Assembly (NCBI RefSeq): GCF_019904255.1
Contig: NZ_CP063203.1
Location: 744,001-808,000 of the forward strand
DNA from: Marixanthomonas sp. SCSIO 43207
GTDB lineage: Bacteria > Bacteroidota > Bacteroidia > Flavobacteriales > Flavobacteriaceae
Direction of reading: 5' to 3'
Length of the DNA: 64,000 nt
The position numbers and the translations under genes were made by a program. The notes below the pieces were generated by a model. The model ran no database searches, was not told the origin of the DNA, and saw only the letters and a list, made by a program, of their open reading frames with translations. Below, piece after piece: positions 42,927 through 50,707 of this stretch. Every line of letters starts with the position of its first letter. The stretch's first letter is position 1.

Positions 42927-43709
42927 CTATTGTCCTGGAAATTTAGGTTTTCTTTTATCTAAAAATGCACTAGTACCTTCTTTAAAATCGGCTGTACCAA
43001 AACATTTACCAAATTCTGTGATTTCAGTTTCAAAACCATTTTCACCAGCTTCAAAACCTGCATTAACTGCTGTTATTGCAGAAGAAATAGCCACTGAAGA
43101 GTTTTTCATAATTTTTCCGGCTAATTTTTCAGCCAATTCAATTAATTCTTCTTGTGAAGTTACGTGATTTACCAATCCATATTCTAAGGCTTGAGCAGCA
43201 TCAATCATTCCGGCTGTCATAATTAATTCCATAGCTCTACCTTTTCCTACCAATTGTGGTAAGCGTTGTGTACCTCCATAACCCGGAATAACTCCTAGAG
43301 ACACTTCTGGTAATCCCATTTTGGCATTATCACTTGCTATACGAAAATGAGCTGCCATAGCCAATTCTAGACCGCCACCTAATGCAAATCCATTTATTAC
43401 TGCTATAACGGGAGTGGCTAGATGGGCGACAAAGTCAAATAATTTTGCGTGGCCTTTTGCTGCTAGTTGTTCCCCTTGAACAACAGAGTAATCTGCAAAT
43501 TCACTTATATCGGCTCCTGCAATAAATGCTTTCTCACCACTTCCTGTAACCAAAATTACACGTGTGTTGAAGTCTTCATCTGCTTTTTTGAAAGCTTGAT
43601 GTAGTTCTTGTATTGTTTCTTGATTAAGAGCGTTTAGTTTTTTTGGTCTGTTTATGGTTATAGTCGTAATACCATTATCGTGACTGTAACGTACATTATT
43701 TAATTCCAT
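42927..43709 (-). CDS. Enoyl-CoA hydratase/isomerase (crotonase family)
   Basis: 260 residues with the intact crotonase signature. Oxyanion-hole segments: AFIAGADISEF and GFALGGGLELAMA. Both catalytic glutamates are present, in GGGLELA and MGLPEVSLGVIPGYGGTQRL. It hydrates trans-2-enoyl-CoA in fatty-acid or amino-acid breakdown. The promoter is TTG-N21-TATTTTTG. It leads the unit with the S15 peptidase gene. Confidence 0.95.
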   Translation of the reverse strand: MELNNVRYSHDNGITTITINRPKKLNALNQETIQELHQAFKKADEDFNTRVILVTGSGEKAFIAGADISEFADYSVVQGEQLAAKGHAKLFDFVAHLATPVIAVINGFALGGGLELAMAAHFRIASDNAKMGLPEVSLGVIPGYGGTQRLPQLVGKGRAMELIMTAGMIDAAQALEYGLVNHVTSQEELIELAEKLAGKIMKNSSVAISSAITAVNAGFEAGENGFETEITEFGKCFGTADFKEGTSAFLDKRKPKFPGQ

Positions 43710-43736
43710 AGCTTAGTTTTCAGTTTTTTGTTGTAA

Positions 43737-43768
43737 CAAAAATACGAAAATGCCTATAATTGTCTCAA
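43737..43768 (-). promoter_or_regulatory. Promoter of the enoyl-CoA hydratase gene (TTG-N21-TATTTTTG)
   Basis: On the minus strand, TTG (43768-43766), 21 nt and TATTTTTG (43744-43737); the ATG is 27 nt further on. Good match in both boxes. Confidence 0.55.
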
Positions 43769-45214
43769 AAAGCGAACTGTAAATGTGGCTCCTTTTCCTT
43801 CTTCTGAGTCTAAATCTATGGTTCCGTTGTAGGTTTCAACAATGTTTTTTACCATAGCGAGACCAAGACCCATTCCGCTGGATTTTGTCGTAAATTTAGG
43901 TTCAAATATTTTTGCTTTATTGGTTTCAGAAATGCCTGTACCGTTATCTGCAATACGAATTGAAACATATTTTTCTTCAGAAGATACAGTTACCTTTATT
44001 AAAGGATTTTCTGGCTTTTCTTGTTCAATGGCTTGAATTCCGTTTTTAACTAGATTGGTAATTACGCGTATTAACTGAGTGCGGTCAAATTTTGCAATAA
44101 TTTCATCTTCTTCGGAAGAAAATTCTATATAATCTTCATTAAAAATATCGAGTGCTAGTTTTGTTATTTTGACTACATTGAGTGTTTCATCTTGTTGAGC
44201 CGGCATTTTTGCATAATTTGAAAAGGCTTCGGCAATAGAACTCATTGTGTCTATTTGTTGAATAAGCGTTTTACTGTATTCATCAAGCCTATTTTTAATG
44301 TCCGGATCGTTCTGGTCAAATTTACGCTGAAAGCTTTGCACTGTTAGGCGCATTGGTGTTAATGGGTTTTTAATCTCATGAGCTACTTGTTTTGCCATCT
44401 CGCGCCAAGCTGCCTCACGTTCACTGGTTGCTAGTTGTGCAGCACTGTTTTCTAGCTCATCGATCATCCCGTTGTAGGCATTTACCAACGTTGAGATTTC
44501 ATCGGTGGTTGTGTTTATTAATATTTTTTTGTTGCGTTTGTTTAAACGGGTTTCTGTAATCTTTTCACTAATGGTATTTAAGGAACGTGTTATGTATTTT
44601 GAAAGAAAATAGGCCAAGGCAATTGCTATTAACAGCATGAGAAAATAGGCCATTCCCAAACGGGTTAAATTTTGTTTTAGTTCTTTTTTTATAAAGCCAT
44701 CGTCTTCTATATACGGTAGGTTTAAAATTGCTAAGGGCTTAAAATAATTATCGGTTATAAATGAATAGGAAGATTGATATTCTTGGCCGTCTTCGGTAAA
44801 GTTTTTAACGTAATGCTTATTTGATGAATTGCGAAGTGCTTGCAGTGCATACTTTGGCATTTTTTGATTTGAGGTATCTTTTAAAAAGGATGCTTTTGAA
44901 GATTTTAAAAGGTTGCCATCAAGGTCATATAAGTAAATTTCAAGGTTATGAATTTCCTTGATTTCGTAGATTTCATCTTTAAAAATTAAAGGGATTTTGT
45001 CAGTTTCAACAGGATAAGTTGTTTCTTTTAAAACATAATTAATATTTTCTCTTATCGCAGTTTCTTTACGCTCCAACCGGTCTCGATGATAATCTTTGGC
45101 TTCTTCTCTATATTGATACACGGTGACCAATGCAATAAGGATTGACGCCCCTACCACCAATAATAACATGGAAAAGAAAATACGGTTACGAAGCGAATGC
45201 CTGAAAATATTCAT
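43754..45214 (-). CDS. NtrY-like membrane sensor histidine kinase
   Basis: 486 residues. Two membrane helices (about 11-32 and 186-207) flank a periplasmic sensor domain; a HAMP domain (about 208-262) is followed by the phosphoacceptor motif VAHEIKNPLTPM and an ATPase domain with the N box (NLVKNGIQAI), G1 (DNGTGI) and G2 (GMGLGLAMVKNI). No cognate response regulator is adjacent. Its 3' end overlaps the promoter region of the enoyl-CoA hydratase gene. A near-consensus TATCTTTC lies about 20 nt upstream of the start. Confidence 0.94.
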   Translation of the reverse strand: MNIFRHSLRNRIFFSMLLLVVGASILIALVTVYQYREEAKDYHRDRLERKETAIRENINYVLKETTYPVETDKIPLIFKDEIYEIKEIHNLEIYLYDLDGNLLKSSKASFLKDTSNQKMPKYALQALRNSSNKHYVKNFTEDGQEYQSSYSFITDNYFKPLAILNLPYIEDDGFIKKELKQNLTRLGMAYFLMLLIAIALAYFLSKYITRSLNTISEKITETRLNKRNKKILINTTTDEISTLVNAYNGMIDELENSAAQLATSEREAAWREMAKQVAHEIKNPLTPMRLTVQSFQRKFDQNDPDIKNRLDEYSKTLIQQIDTMSSIAEAFSNYAKMPAQQDETLNVVKITKLALDIFNEDYIEFSSEEDEIIAKFDRTQLIRVITNLVKNGIQAIEQEKPENPLIKVTVSSEEKYVSIRIADNGTGISETNKAKIFEPKFTTKSSGMGLGLAMVKNIVETYNGTIDLDSEEGKGATFTVRFLRQL

Positions 45215-45276
45215 GAAATCTATTTGTTAACGAAAGATAACAATAATTGCACCAACTTTTATAATTGAACTATATC

Positions 45277-45810
45277 CTATTTTTCGCGAATGCGTTTGTA
45301 GAACTTGTATCCTAACATTAGTAATACCGAAAAGGCAATAATACCCAAAACACCATAAACCCAATTAACAGCGTGGCGCAACATTACCAAAAAGATTACA
45401 GCAAATAGAATGATAGTTGCTCCTTCATTAAACAATCGCATGAAGTTTGAAGAATGCTTCACAATACCGTTTTGAAGTTGTTTATAAATTTGGTGGCATT
45501 TTAAATGATATACAATCAATAAAAAGACAAAGCCTAGCTTAACTTGCATCCAAGCGTCTGTTAAATAAAAAGGTCGTAATGAGATTAACCAGACAGCAAA
45601 CCCAATTGCTAAAATTGCTGAAGGCCAAGTTATAATGGTCCACAATCGTTTAGCCATTATGTTAAGCTGGTTTCCTAAAATTTCTTTTTCAGGAGATGGT
45701 TTTTCTGAAGCTTCAATTTGATACACAAAAAGCCGAACAATATAAAACAAACCTGCAAACCAGGTAATTACAAAAATTAAATGCAAGGCTTTTATATAAT
45801 TGTATTCCAT
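45277..45810 (-). CDS. hemJ: Protoporphyrinogen IX oxidase HemJ
   Basis: 177 residues with about four to five membrane helices. The N terminus ALHLIFVITWFAGLFYIVRLFVY matches the HemJ signature, with conserved His10 and Arg26. RLWTIITWPSAIL and the WMQVKLGFVFLL region with its lysine also fit. HemJ oxidises protoporphyrinogen IX to protoporphyrin IX and replaces HemG/HemY in many bacteria. It is often annotated as CopD-like, but the clustering with hemH and hemA-F supports HemJ. A TACATTTG element ends 4 nt before the ATG. Confidence 0.85.
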   Translation of the reverse strand: MEYNYIKALHLIFVITWFAGLFYIVRLFVYQIEASEKPSPEKEILGNQLNIMAKRLWTIITWPSAILAIGFAVWLISLRPFYLTDAWMQVKLGFVFLLIVYHLKCHQIYKQLQNGIVKHSSNFMRLFNEGATIILFAVIFLVMLRHAVNWVYGVLGIIAFSVLLMLGYKFYKRIREK

Positions 45811-45814
45811 AGGT

Positions 45815-45822
45815 CAAATGTA
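45815..45822 (-). promoter_or_regulatory. -7 element (TACATTTG) of hemJ
   Basis: TACATTTG on the minus strand is followed by ACCT and ATG. A TTG lies 23 nt upstream of it. A leaderless transcript is predicted. Confidence 0.45.
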
Positions 45823-45840
45823 CAAATAAGGTTTATGAAA

Positions 45841-47187
45841 TCACTCAATCAAGCTTTTTCTAACTTCTCGATTCAGGAAATAGCCGGTAACTACAGTTGA
45901 TAAAAAGTCGGCAATGGGGAACGAAATCCAAACACCCAATTCGCCAAAATAAGCAGGTAAAATTAATATCAACGGAATAAAGAAAAACCCCTGTCTCGTT
46001 AATGTTAACAGCAATGCTGGCGTTGCTTTACCAATAGCTTGAAAGTAAGCCGAACCTATTAATTGAATGGCTATAATAGGAATAGCAGCAAAAACCCATC
46101 GCATGGCCGAAGGCGTTTCAGATAAAATTACCTCATCTTGAGTAAAAACAGATACAATGGCTTCTGGAAACGTCATGATTAACGCAAAAATTACCAATGC
46201 AAGAAGCCCGGCATATTTTATTGCTTTATTAATACTTTCTCGTACCCTCGTGTATTTATGGGCACCATAATTATAACCTGCAATAGGCAAAAACCCTTGA
46301 GTTACTCCCAAAACCGGAAATAAAGCAAACATAAGCATACGCCCTATAATTCCGTACATGGTTACCGAACTCTCACCACCCAAGTTGAACAAAATATTAT
46401 TCATCAATAAATAGGTTAAACTTACAACGGCCTGTCTTGCCAAGGTAACAAACCCTAGTGCTGACATTTCTTTCAAAATAGCTGTATTTAACCCAAAATG
46501 TGATAAACTAATACGTAACTCAGATTGGTCACTTAAAAAGAACCATAAAATATAAAGAAAACACAACACATAAGAACCTGTAGAAGCCCAAGCTGCTCCA
46601 GCCATTCCCATATCTAGCAAATTAATTAATACGTAATCGAGCAGTAAATTTCCTACTGAGGGTATTATCATCGCAATCATTGCAACTTTTGGTTTACCTT
46701 CAGCACGTATTACATTGTTTCCCATCATAGAAAGAGCCAACACGGGAACACCATACAGAACAATTTTATAATAGATTTTTGCGGGTTCAAAAATATCACC
46801 CTTTCCACCAAAAGCAGGAATTAACTCATTGGCAAAGGTGAGCCCTATGATCACCATAATTACAGTTACCAAGATTGTAACTGTGATTTGATTACCAAAC
46901 GTTTTTAAAGCTTTTTCTTTATCGTTTGCGCCCAGTGCTCTTGAAATGATAGAAGAACCACCTATACCTATTGCCATTCCTAGAGCCGCAATAAAAAACG
47001 AAACCGGAAGCACTACATTAATTGCCGCAATTGCGATAGAGCCAATCCAGTTTCCTACAAAAATGGTATCTACCAAAATATTTAAAGACATTACCAAGAT
47101 GCCTATCGAAGCAGGAACAGACTGTTTTATCAGTAATTTACTTATGGGCTCTTCACCCAGACTGGCAGAGCGGTTTTTAAACGCCAT
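45841..47187 (-). CDS. MATE family efflux transporter
   Basis: 448 residues with twelve predicted membrane helices in two homologous halves (about 10-220 and 235-440). Motifs such as SVPASIGILVMSLNILVDTIFVGNW and LGMAIGIGGSSIISRALGA fit the DinF/NorM type. It exports cationic compounds or drugs using Na+ or H+. It starts 17 nt after the hemH stop on the same strand and may be co-transcribed with it; a role in tetrapyrrole efflux is possible but not shown. Confidence 0.93.
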   Translation of the reverse strand: MAFKNRSASLGEEPISKLLIKQSVPASIGILVMSLNILVDTIFVGNWIGSIAIAAINVVLPVSFFIAALGMAIGIGGSSIISRALGANDKEKALKTFGNQITVTILVTVIMVIIGLTFANELIPAFGGKGDIFEPAKIYYKIVLYGVPVLALSMMGNNVIRAEGKPKVAMIAMIIPSVGNLLLDYVLINLLDMGMAGAAWASTGSYVLCFLYILWFFLSDQSELRISLSHFGLNTAILKEMSALGFVTLARQAVVSLTYLLMNNILFNLGGESSVTMYGIIGRMLMFALFPVLGVTQGFLPIAGYNYGAHKYTRVRESINKAIKYAGLLALVIFALIMTFPEAIVSVFTQDEVILSETPSAMRWVFAAIPIIAIQLIGSAYFQAIGKATPALLLTLTRQGFFFIPLILILPAYFGELGVWISFPIADFLSTVVTGYFLNREVRKSLIE

Positions 47188-47204
47188 TCTATCTCTTTTT
47201 CAAA

Positions 47205-48245
47205 TTAGGCAATGGCTTTATCTACATCAACTATTCGCCATTCATCAATCCATCCCGCTAAAAGTTCAGCAAAATCATCTCGGTCATTTAAGCACGGTAC
47301 GGTTGTAAATTCTTTTCCGCCGGTTTCGTGAAAAATCTCTTCGCCTTCCATAGCAATTTCTTCTAGTGTTTCTAGACAATCGCTTACAAATGCAGGAGTA
47401 ACTATAGCCAATTTTTTTATACCTGATTTACCCATACGCTCAATAGTTCTATCTGTGTAGGGCTGCAACCAAGGATCAAAACCTAGTCTAGACTGAAATG
47501 AAACCGAATAACTGTTTTCTTTTAAATTTAACGCTTCGGCAACCAACCTTGTGGTTTCATAACATTGATGACGGTAACAAAACTTGTGTGCTTTTGATGG
47601 CGTAATACAGCAAGTTCCGTCAATTTTACAGTGAGAGTTTGTAATATCACTTTTTCTTATGTGACGCTCAGGAACACCGTGGTAACTAAATAAAAGATGA
47701 TCATAATCTGCATCTTTTAGTTTTTCTGAAATGCTTCTTGAAAGCACTTCAATATATTCGGGTTTGTTATAAAATGCCGGTAGTGATGAAATTTTTAACT
47801 GCGGAAAAAACTCTTCACGAAGCTCTTCAACCTTTACATTTATAGTTTCGGTCGTGGCCATAGCAAATTGTGGATACAACGGAATAACCAAAACCTCATC
47901 CACATCTTGGTCAACCAATTGCTGAAGCCCTTTTTTTAAGGTCATACTTCCGTATCGCATAGCTAGAGCTACGGGAACCGTAACTTTTTGTTGAATTTTT
48001 TTCTGAAGCCTTTCTGAAATAACAATTAAAGGTGAACCTTCATCCCACCAAATTTTTTGATAGGCTTCAGCAGATTTTTTTGGCCTGGTATTTAAAATGA
48101 TACCTCGCACCAATAAAATTCTGGCCCAACGTGGTACATCAATAACCCGTGGATCCATTAAAAATTCATCCAAATATTTTTTTACGTCTTTAGGATCTGT
48201 TGAGTCTGGTGATCCCAAATTAACAAGGAGTACTCCTTTTTTCAT
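47205..48245 (-). CDS. hemH: Ferrochelatase
   Basis: 346 residues. HemH inserts Fe(II) into protoporphyrin IX, the last step of protohaem synthesis. The catalytic motif LLFSYHGVPERHI, the C-terminal metal-site Glu in PAFVSDCLETLEEI and the FQSRLGFDPWLQPYT segment are present. The insert CKIDGTCCITPS...CYRHQC carries several Cys, of the kind that ligate an Fe-S cluster in some ferrochelatases. It has its own canonical promoter 18 nt upstream. Confidence 0.96.
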   Translation of the reverse strand: MKKGVLLVNLGSPDSTDPKDVKKYLDEFLMDPRVIDVPRWARILLVRGIILNTRPKKSAEAYQKIWWDEGSPLIVISERLQKKIQQKVTVPVALAMRYGSMTLKKGLQQLVDQDVDEVLVIPLYPQFAMATTETINVKVEELREEFFPQLKISSLPAFYNKPEYIEVLSRSISEKLKDADYDHLLFSYHGVPERHIRKSDITNSHCKIDGTCCITPSKAHKFCYRHQCYETTRLVAEALNLKENSYSVSFQSRLGFDPWLQPYTDRTIERMGKSGIKKLAIVTPAFVSDCLETLEEIAMEGEEIFHETGGKEFTTVPCLNDRDDFAELLAGWIDEWRIVDVDKAIA

Positions 48246-48262
48246 ATTTCAATTTTCTATTA

Positions 48263-48294
48263 CAAAATTACTGGTATTAAAATGAACTGTCAAA
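48263..48294 (-). promoter_or_regulatory. hemH promoter (TTTG-N20-TAATTTTG)
   Basis: On the minus strand, TTTG (48294-48291), a 20-nt spacer and TAATTTTG (48270-48263); ATG 48245 is 17 nt further on. The best match to the Bacteroidota promoter consensus in the window. Confidence 0.7.
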
Positions 48295-48334
48295 CAGCAA
48301 ATCCCTATAAAATTTATGGTAGTATTTCTATTTC

Positions 48335-49246
48335 TTATGTAGAAAGACTCATTAAATACTTTTTGGGTGTGGTTCCATATTTTTTCTTAAAAGCCGAAAT
48401 AAAATGACTGGCAGCGCTATACCCAACTTTTAATCCTACTTCATTAACATTATGAGATCCGGTAGCTAATAGTTGACGAGCCACTTCCATTTTATAATCA
48501 AATAAAAAACTAAAAACTGAATCCCCATAAATTTGCTTAAAGCCTTCTTTGAGCTTATTTATTGGCAAGTTTATTTCATCTGCAAGCTCTTGCAATGTTG
48601 GAGGTTCTGCCATATTATTAATAACAATTTGTTTTGCTCTTTTTATCTTCACCACATTATCTTCGTCTGCTAAGAAAGGACACTGTTCTATATCTAAGTC
48701 TGCCGGTCTATTAAAATACAAACTAAGCAGCTCATATGCCTTGCCTTTAAAATATAAAGGTTTAACAGAGGGATGAAGGTTGTAATTCATCAATTGGTTA
48801 AGCACAACTGCCATAGAAGGAGAAATGTGTGTCTCCTTATAATACTTTCGGTCTTTATTTTCGTCACTTAAAAAAGTGATAAAGTTTGCCTCTGCTGAAA
48901 AAAGACTATGAAACTTCTCTATAGGAAGTAACACCGTTAAAATCCAAGAATTTCTAGAAACAGTGATATGCAATGGTAAATCTCTTTGAGGATTGTATAA
49001 TAATAACGCATTCTCTTCTTGCAACGGAAGCGTATAATTTCCCTCGTTAAAAATAAAGCTTGCAGAGCCTTTTATACAAAAATGAAATTGAATAAAATTG
49101 GCACCTACTTCACGTTTAAATGTCTGTATATCATCTGTTTCATTATTAAATTTTAAGATAAAAAACCCTTTCGAAATTTGAGTTTCATCATAAAAATTTG
49201 TTTGAGCCACAGATAGACTTTCAGCGATATTTTTTTCTGATAACAT
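48335..49246 (-). CDS. AraC-family transcriptional regulator (PchR-like)
   Basis: 303 residues. An N-terminal cupin-like sensor region (about 20-150; FCIKGSASFIFNEGNYTLPLQ) is followed by two helix-turn-helix units (TLQELADEINLPINKLKEGFKQIYG and NEVGLKVGYSAASHFISAFKKKYGTTP). The layout is that of PchR-type regulators of iron and siderophore genes. It lies between hemH and hemA, so it is a candidate local regulator of haem synthesis. A perfect palindrome (49267-49283) lies 20 nt before its start. Confidence 0.92.
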   Translation of the reverse strand: MLSEKNIAESLSVAQTNFYDETQISKGFFILKFNNETDDIQTFKREVGANFIQFHFCIKGSASFIFNEGNYTLPLQEENALLLYNPQRDLPLHITVSRNSWILTVLLPIEKFHSLFSAEANFITFLSDENKDRKYYKETHISPSMAVVLNQLMNYNLHPSVKPLYFKGKAYELLSLYFNRPADLDIEQCPFLADEDNVVKIKRAKQIVINNMAEPPTLQELADEINLPINKLKEGFKQIYGDSVFSFLFDYKMEVARQLLATGSHNVNEVGLKVGYSAASHFISAFKKKYGTTPKKYLMSLST

Positions 49247-49266
49247 CGTGTAATTTTTTATTTTTA

Positions 49267-49283
49267 TTTAGAATAATTCTAAA
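49267..49283. promoter_or_regulatory. Perfect 17-nt palindrome (TTTAGAATAATTCTAAA), Fur/PerR-box-like
   Basis: An 8-1-8 palindrome between the divergent AraC and hemA genes. Its core TTAGAATAATTCTAA has the 7-1-7 form of Fur-superfamily boxes and resembles Per boxes; B. subtilis PerR controls its own hemA operon. A related sequence stands at the feoA start site. Could also be an AraC autoregulation site. Confidence 0.5.
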
Positions 49284-49332
49284 CTACAAACGGTTTTTCA
49301 CGTCTGAATGATACGAAATTAGGGCATTTATA

Positions 49333-49344
49333 TGACAAATGTCA
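49333..49344. promoter_or_regulatory. Second palindrome (TGACAAATGTCA) between araC-type gene and hemA
   Basis: Perfect 5-bp arms TGACA and TGTCA around AA, about 75 bp upstream of the hemA -7 element. Form compatible with a dimeric regulator such as a CRP/FNR-type protein. The 189-bp intergenic region therefore has two palindromes plus a hemA promoter element. Confidence 0.35.
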
Positions 49345-49416
49345 ATTTTTAGCAGAAATTAACACCGTTCGATATAAATGATACCGCAAGCGTTATTTTT
49401 TACTATTCTTTGCCCT

Positions 49417-49424
49417 TACATTTG
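49417..49424 (+). promoter_or_regulatory. Candidate -7 element (TACATTTG) of the hem operon
   Basis: TACATTTG ends 11 nt before the hemA ATG at 49436, predicting a leader of only about 5-7 nt. No -33 TTG is seen. Confidence 0.42.
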
Positions 49425-49435
49425 CGCTGTTGAAT

Positions 49436-50707
49436 ATGAAAAGAAACCATACTTCCCATTTATCAACTTCTCAAGAGAATTTTTATGCAATAGGCTTAAA
49501 TTATAAAAAAGCCGATGCAGAAACTCGTGGGTATTTTAGTATAGACACAACCATACAAAAAACAATTTTACAGCAAGCAAAACAAGAAGGTATTGCATCT
49601 TTATCTGTATTATCTACTTGTAACAGGACCGAGTTGTATGGCTTTGCCCAAAATCCGTATCAATTAATCAAACTTCTTTGCGACAATACAAAAGGATCGA
49701 TTGAAGATTTTGAAAAAGTAGCTTATATTCATAAAAACACAGCAGCGGTTTCGCATCTTTTTAACGTAGGCACAGGGTTAGACAGTCAAATATTAGGTGA
49801 TTTTGAAATCATAAGTCAATTACGCAACAGTTTTCGTCAATCCAAAAAAGCCGGATTGTTAAATGCGTATATGGAACGGTTAATCAATGCGGTTATTCAA
49901 GCAAGTAAACGCATTAAAAATGAAACTGAAATTTCTACCGGAGCCACTTCAGTAAGTTTTGCTGCCGTACAGTATATAATGGCTCACGTTCCTTATGTTT
50001 CAGAAAAAAATATTTTACTCTTCGGAACAGGAAAAATAGGTAGAAACACCTGTGAAAACCTTATAAAACACACAAAAAATGAGCACATAACGCTCATTAA
50101 CCGAACAAAAGACAAAGCCGAAAAAATTGCAGGGAAGTTCAATTTGATCGTAAAAGACTACGCAGATATTCAAAGTGAAATGGCTCAAACCGATGTTTTA
50201 ATCGTGGCAACAGGAGCACAACAACCTACCATTTCAAAAGAGCTATTATACTTAAAGAAACCGTTATTGATATTAGATTTATCAATACCTAAGAATGTTT
50301 CAGAAGATGTAAAAGAGAATGATTTGGTTACCTTAATACATCTTGACGAATTATCTTCTGTAACAAACCAAACGTTGCAACAACGTGCCGAGCAAATTCC
50401 TGTAGCCAAAACTATTATTGACGAGGTAAAGTCTGAGTTTAACACTTGGGTACACAATCGCCACTTTATCCCTACAGTCATAGCCTTAAAGTCAAAACTT
50501 TCTGAAATAAAAAATGGTGAAATAGATTACCATCGAAAAAAACTCGATGGTTTTAATGAGCAACAAGCAGAAATTATAAGCGACCGTATCATTCAAAAAA
50601 TCACAACACAAGTGGTAAACCACCTCAAGCAAACCAATGGATCAACAGATCTACATTTAAGTATGCTTGAAAAAATGTTTCAGCTAGAAAATCAGGAACG
50701 TGAATAA
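49436..50707 (+). CDS. hemA: Glutamyl-tRNA reductase
   Basis: 423 residues. Reduces glutamyl-tRNA(Glu) to glutamate-1-semialdehyde, the first committed step of C5-route haem synthesis. The N-terminal catalytic domain has the active Cys in VLSTCNRTELYG, the NADPH domain has LFGTGKIGRNTCENL, and the C-terminal part is the dimerisation helix. Start at ATG 49436; an in-frame TTG two codons earlier is less likely. It overlaps hemC by 8 nt. Confidence 0.96.
   Translation: MKRNHTSHLSTSQENFYAIGLNYKKADAETRGYFSIDTTIQKTILQQAKQEGIASLSVLSTCNRTELYGFAQNPYQLIKLLCDNTKGSIEDFEKVAYIHKNTAAVSHLFNVGTGLDSQILGDFEIISQLRNSFRQSKKAGLLNAYMERLINAVIQASKRIKNETEISTGATSVSFAAVQYIMAHVPYVSEKNILLFGTGKIGRNTCENLIKHTKNEHITLINRTKDKAEKIAGKFNLIVKDYADIQSEMAQTDVLIVATGAQQPTISKELLYLKKPLLILDLSIPKNVSEDVKENDLVTLIHLDELSSVTNQTLQQRAEQIPVAKTIIDEVKSEFNTWVHNRHFIPTVIALKSKLSEIKNGEIDYHRKKLDGFNEQQAEIISDRIIQKITTQVVNHLKQTNGSTDLHLSMLEKMFQLENQERE

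Noticed and set aside
43754-45214. Two-component pair with the NtrY-like kinase
   Set aside because: No response regulator receiver domain is encoded next to it; neighbours are hemJ and a crotonase.
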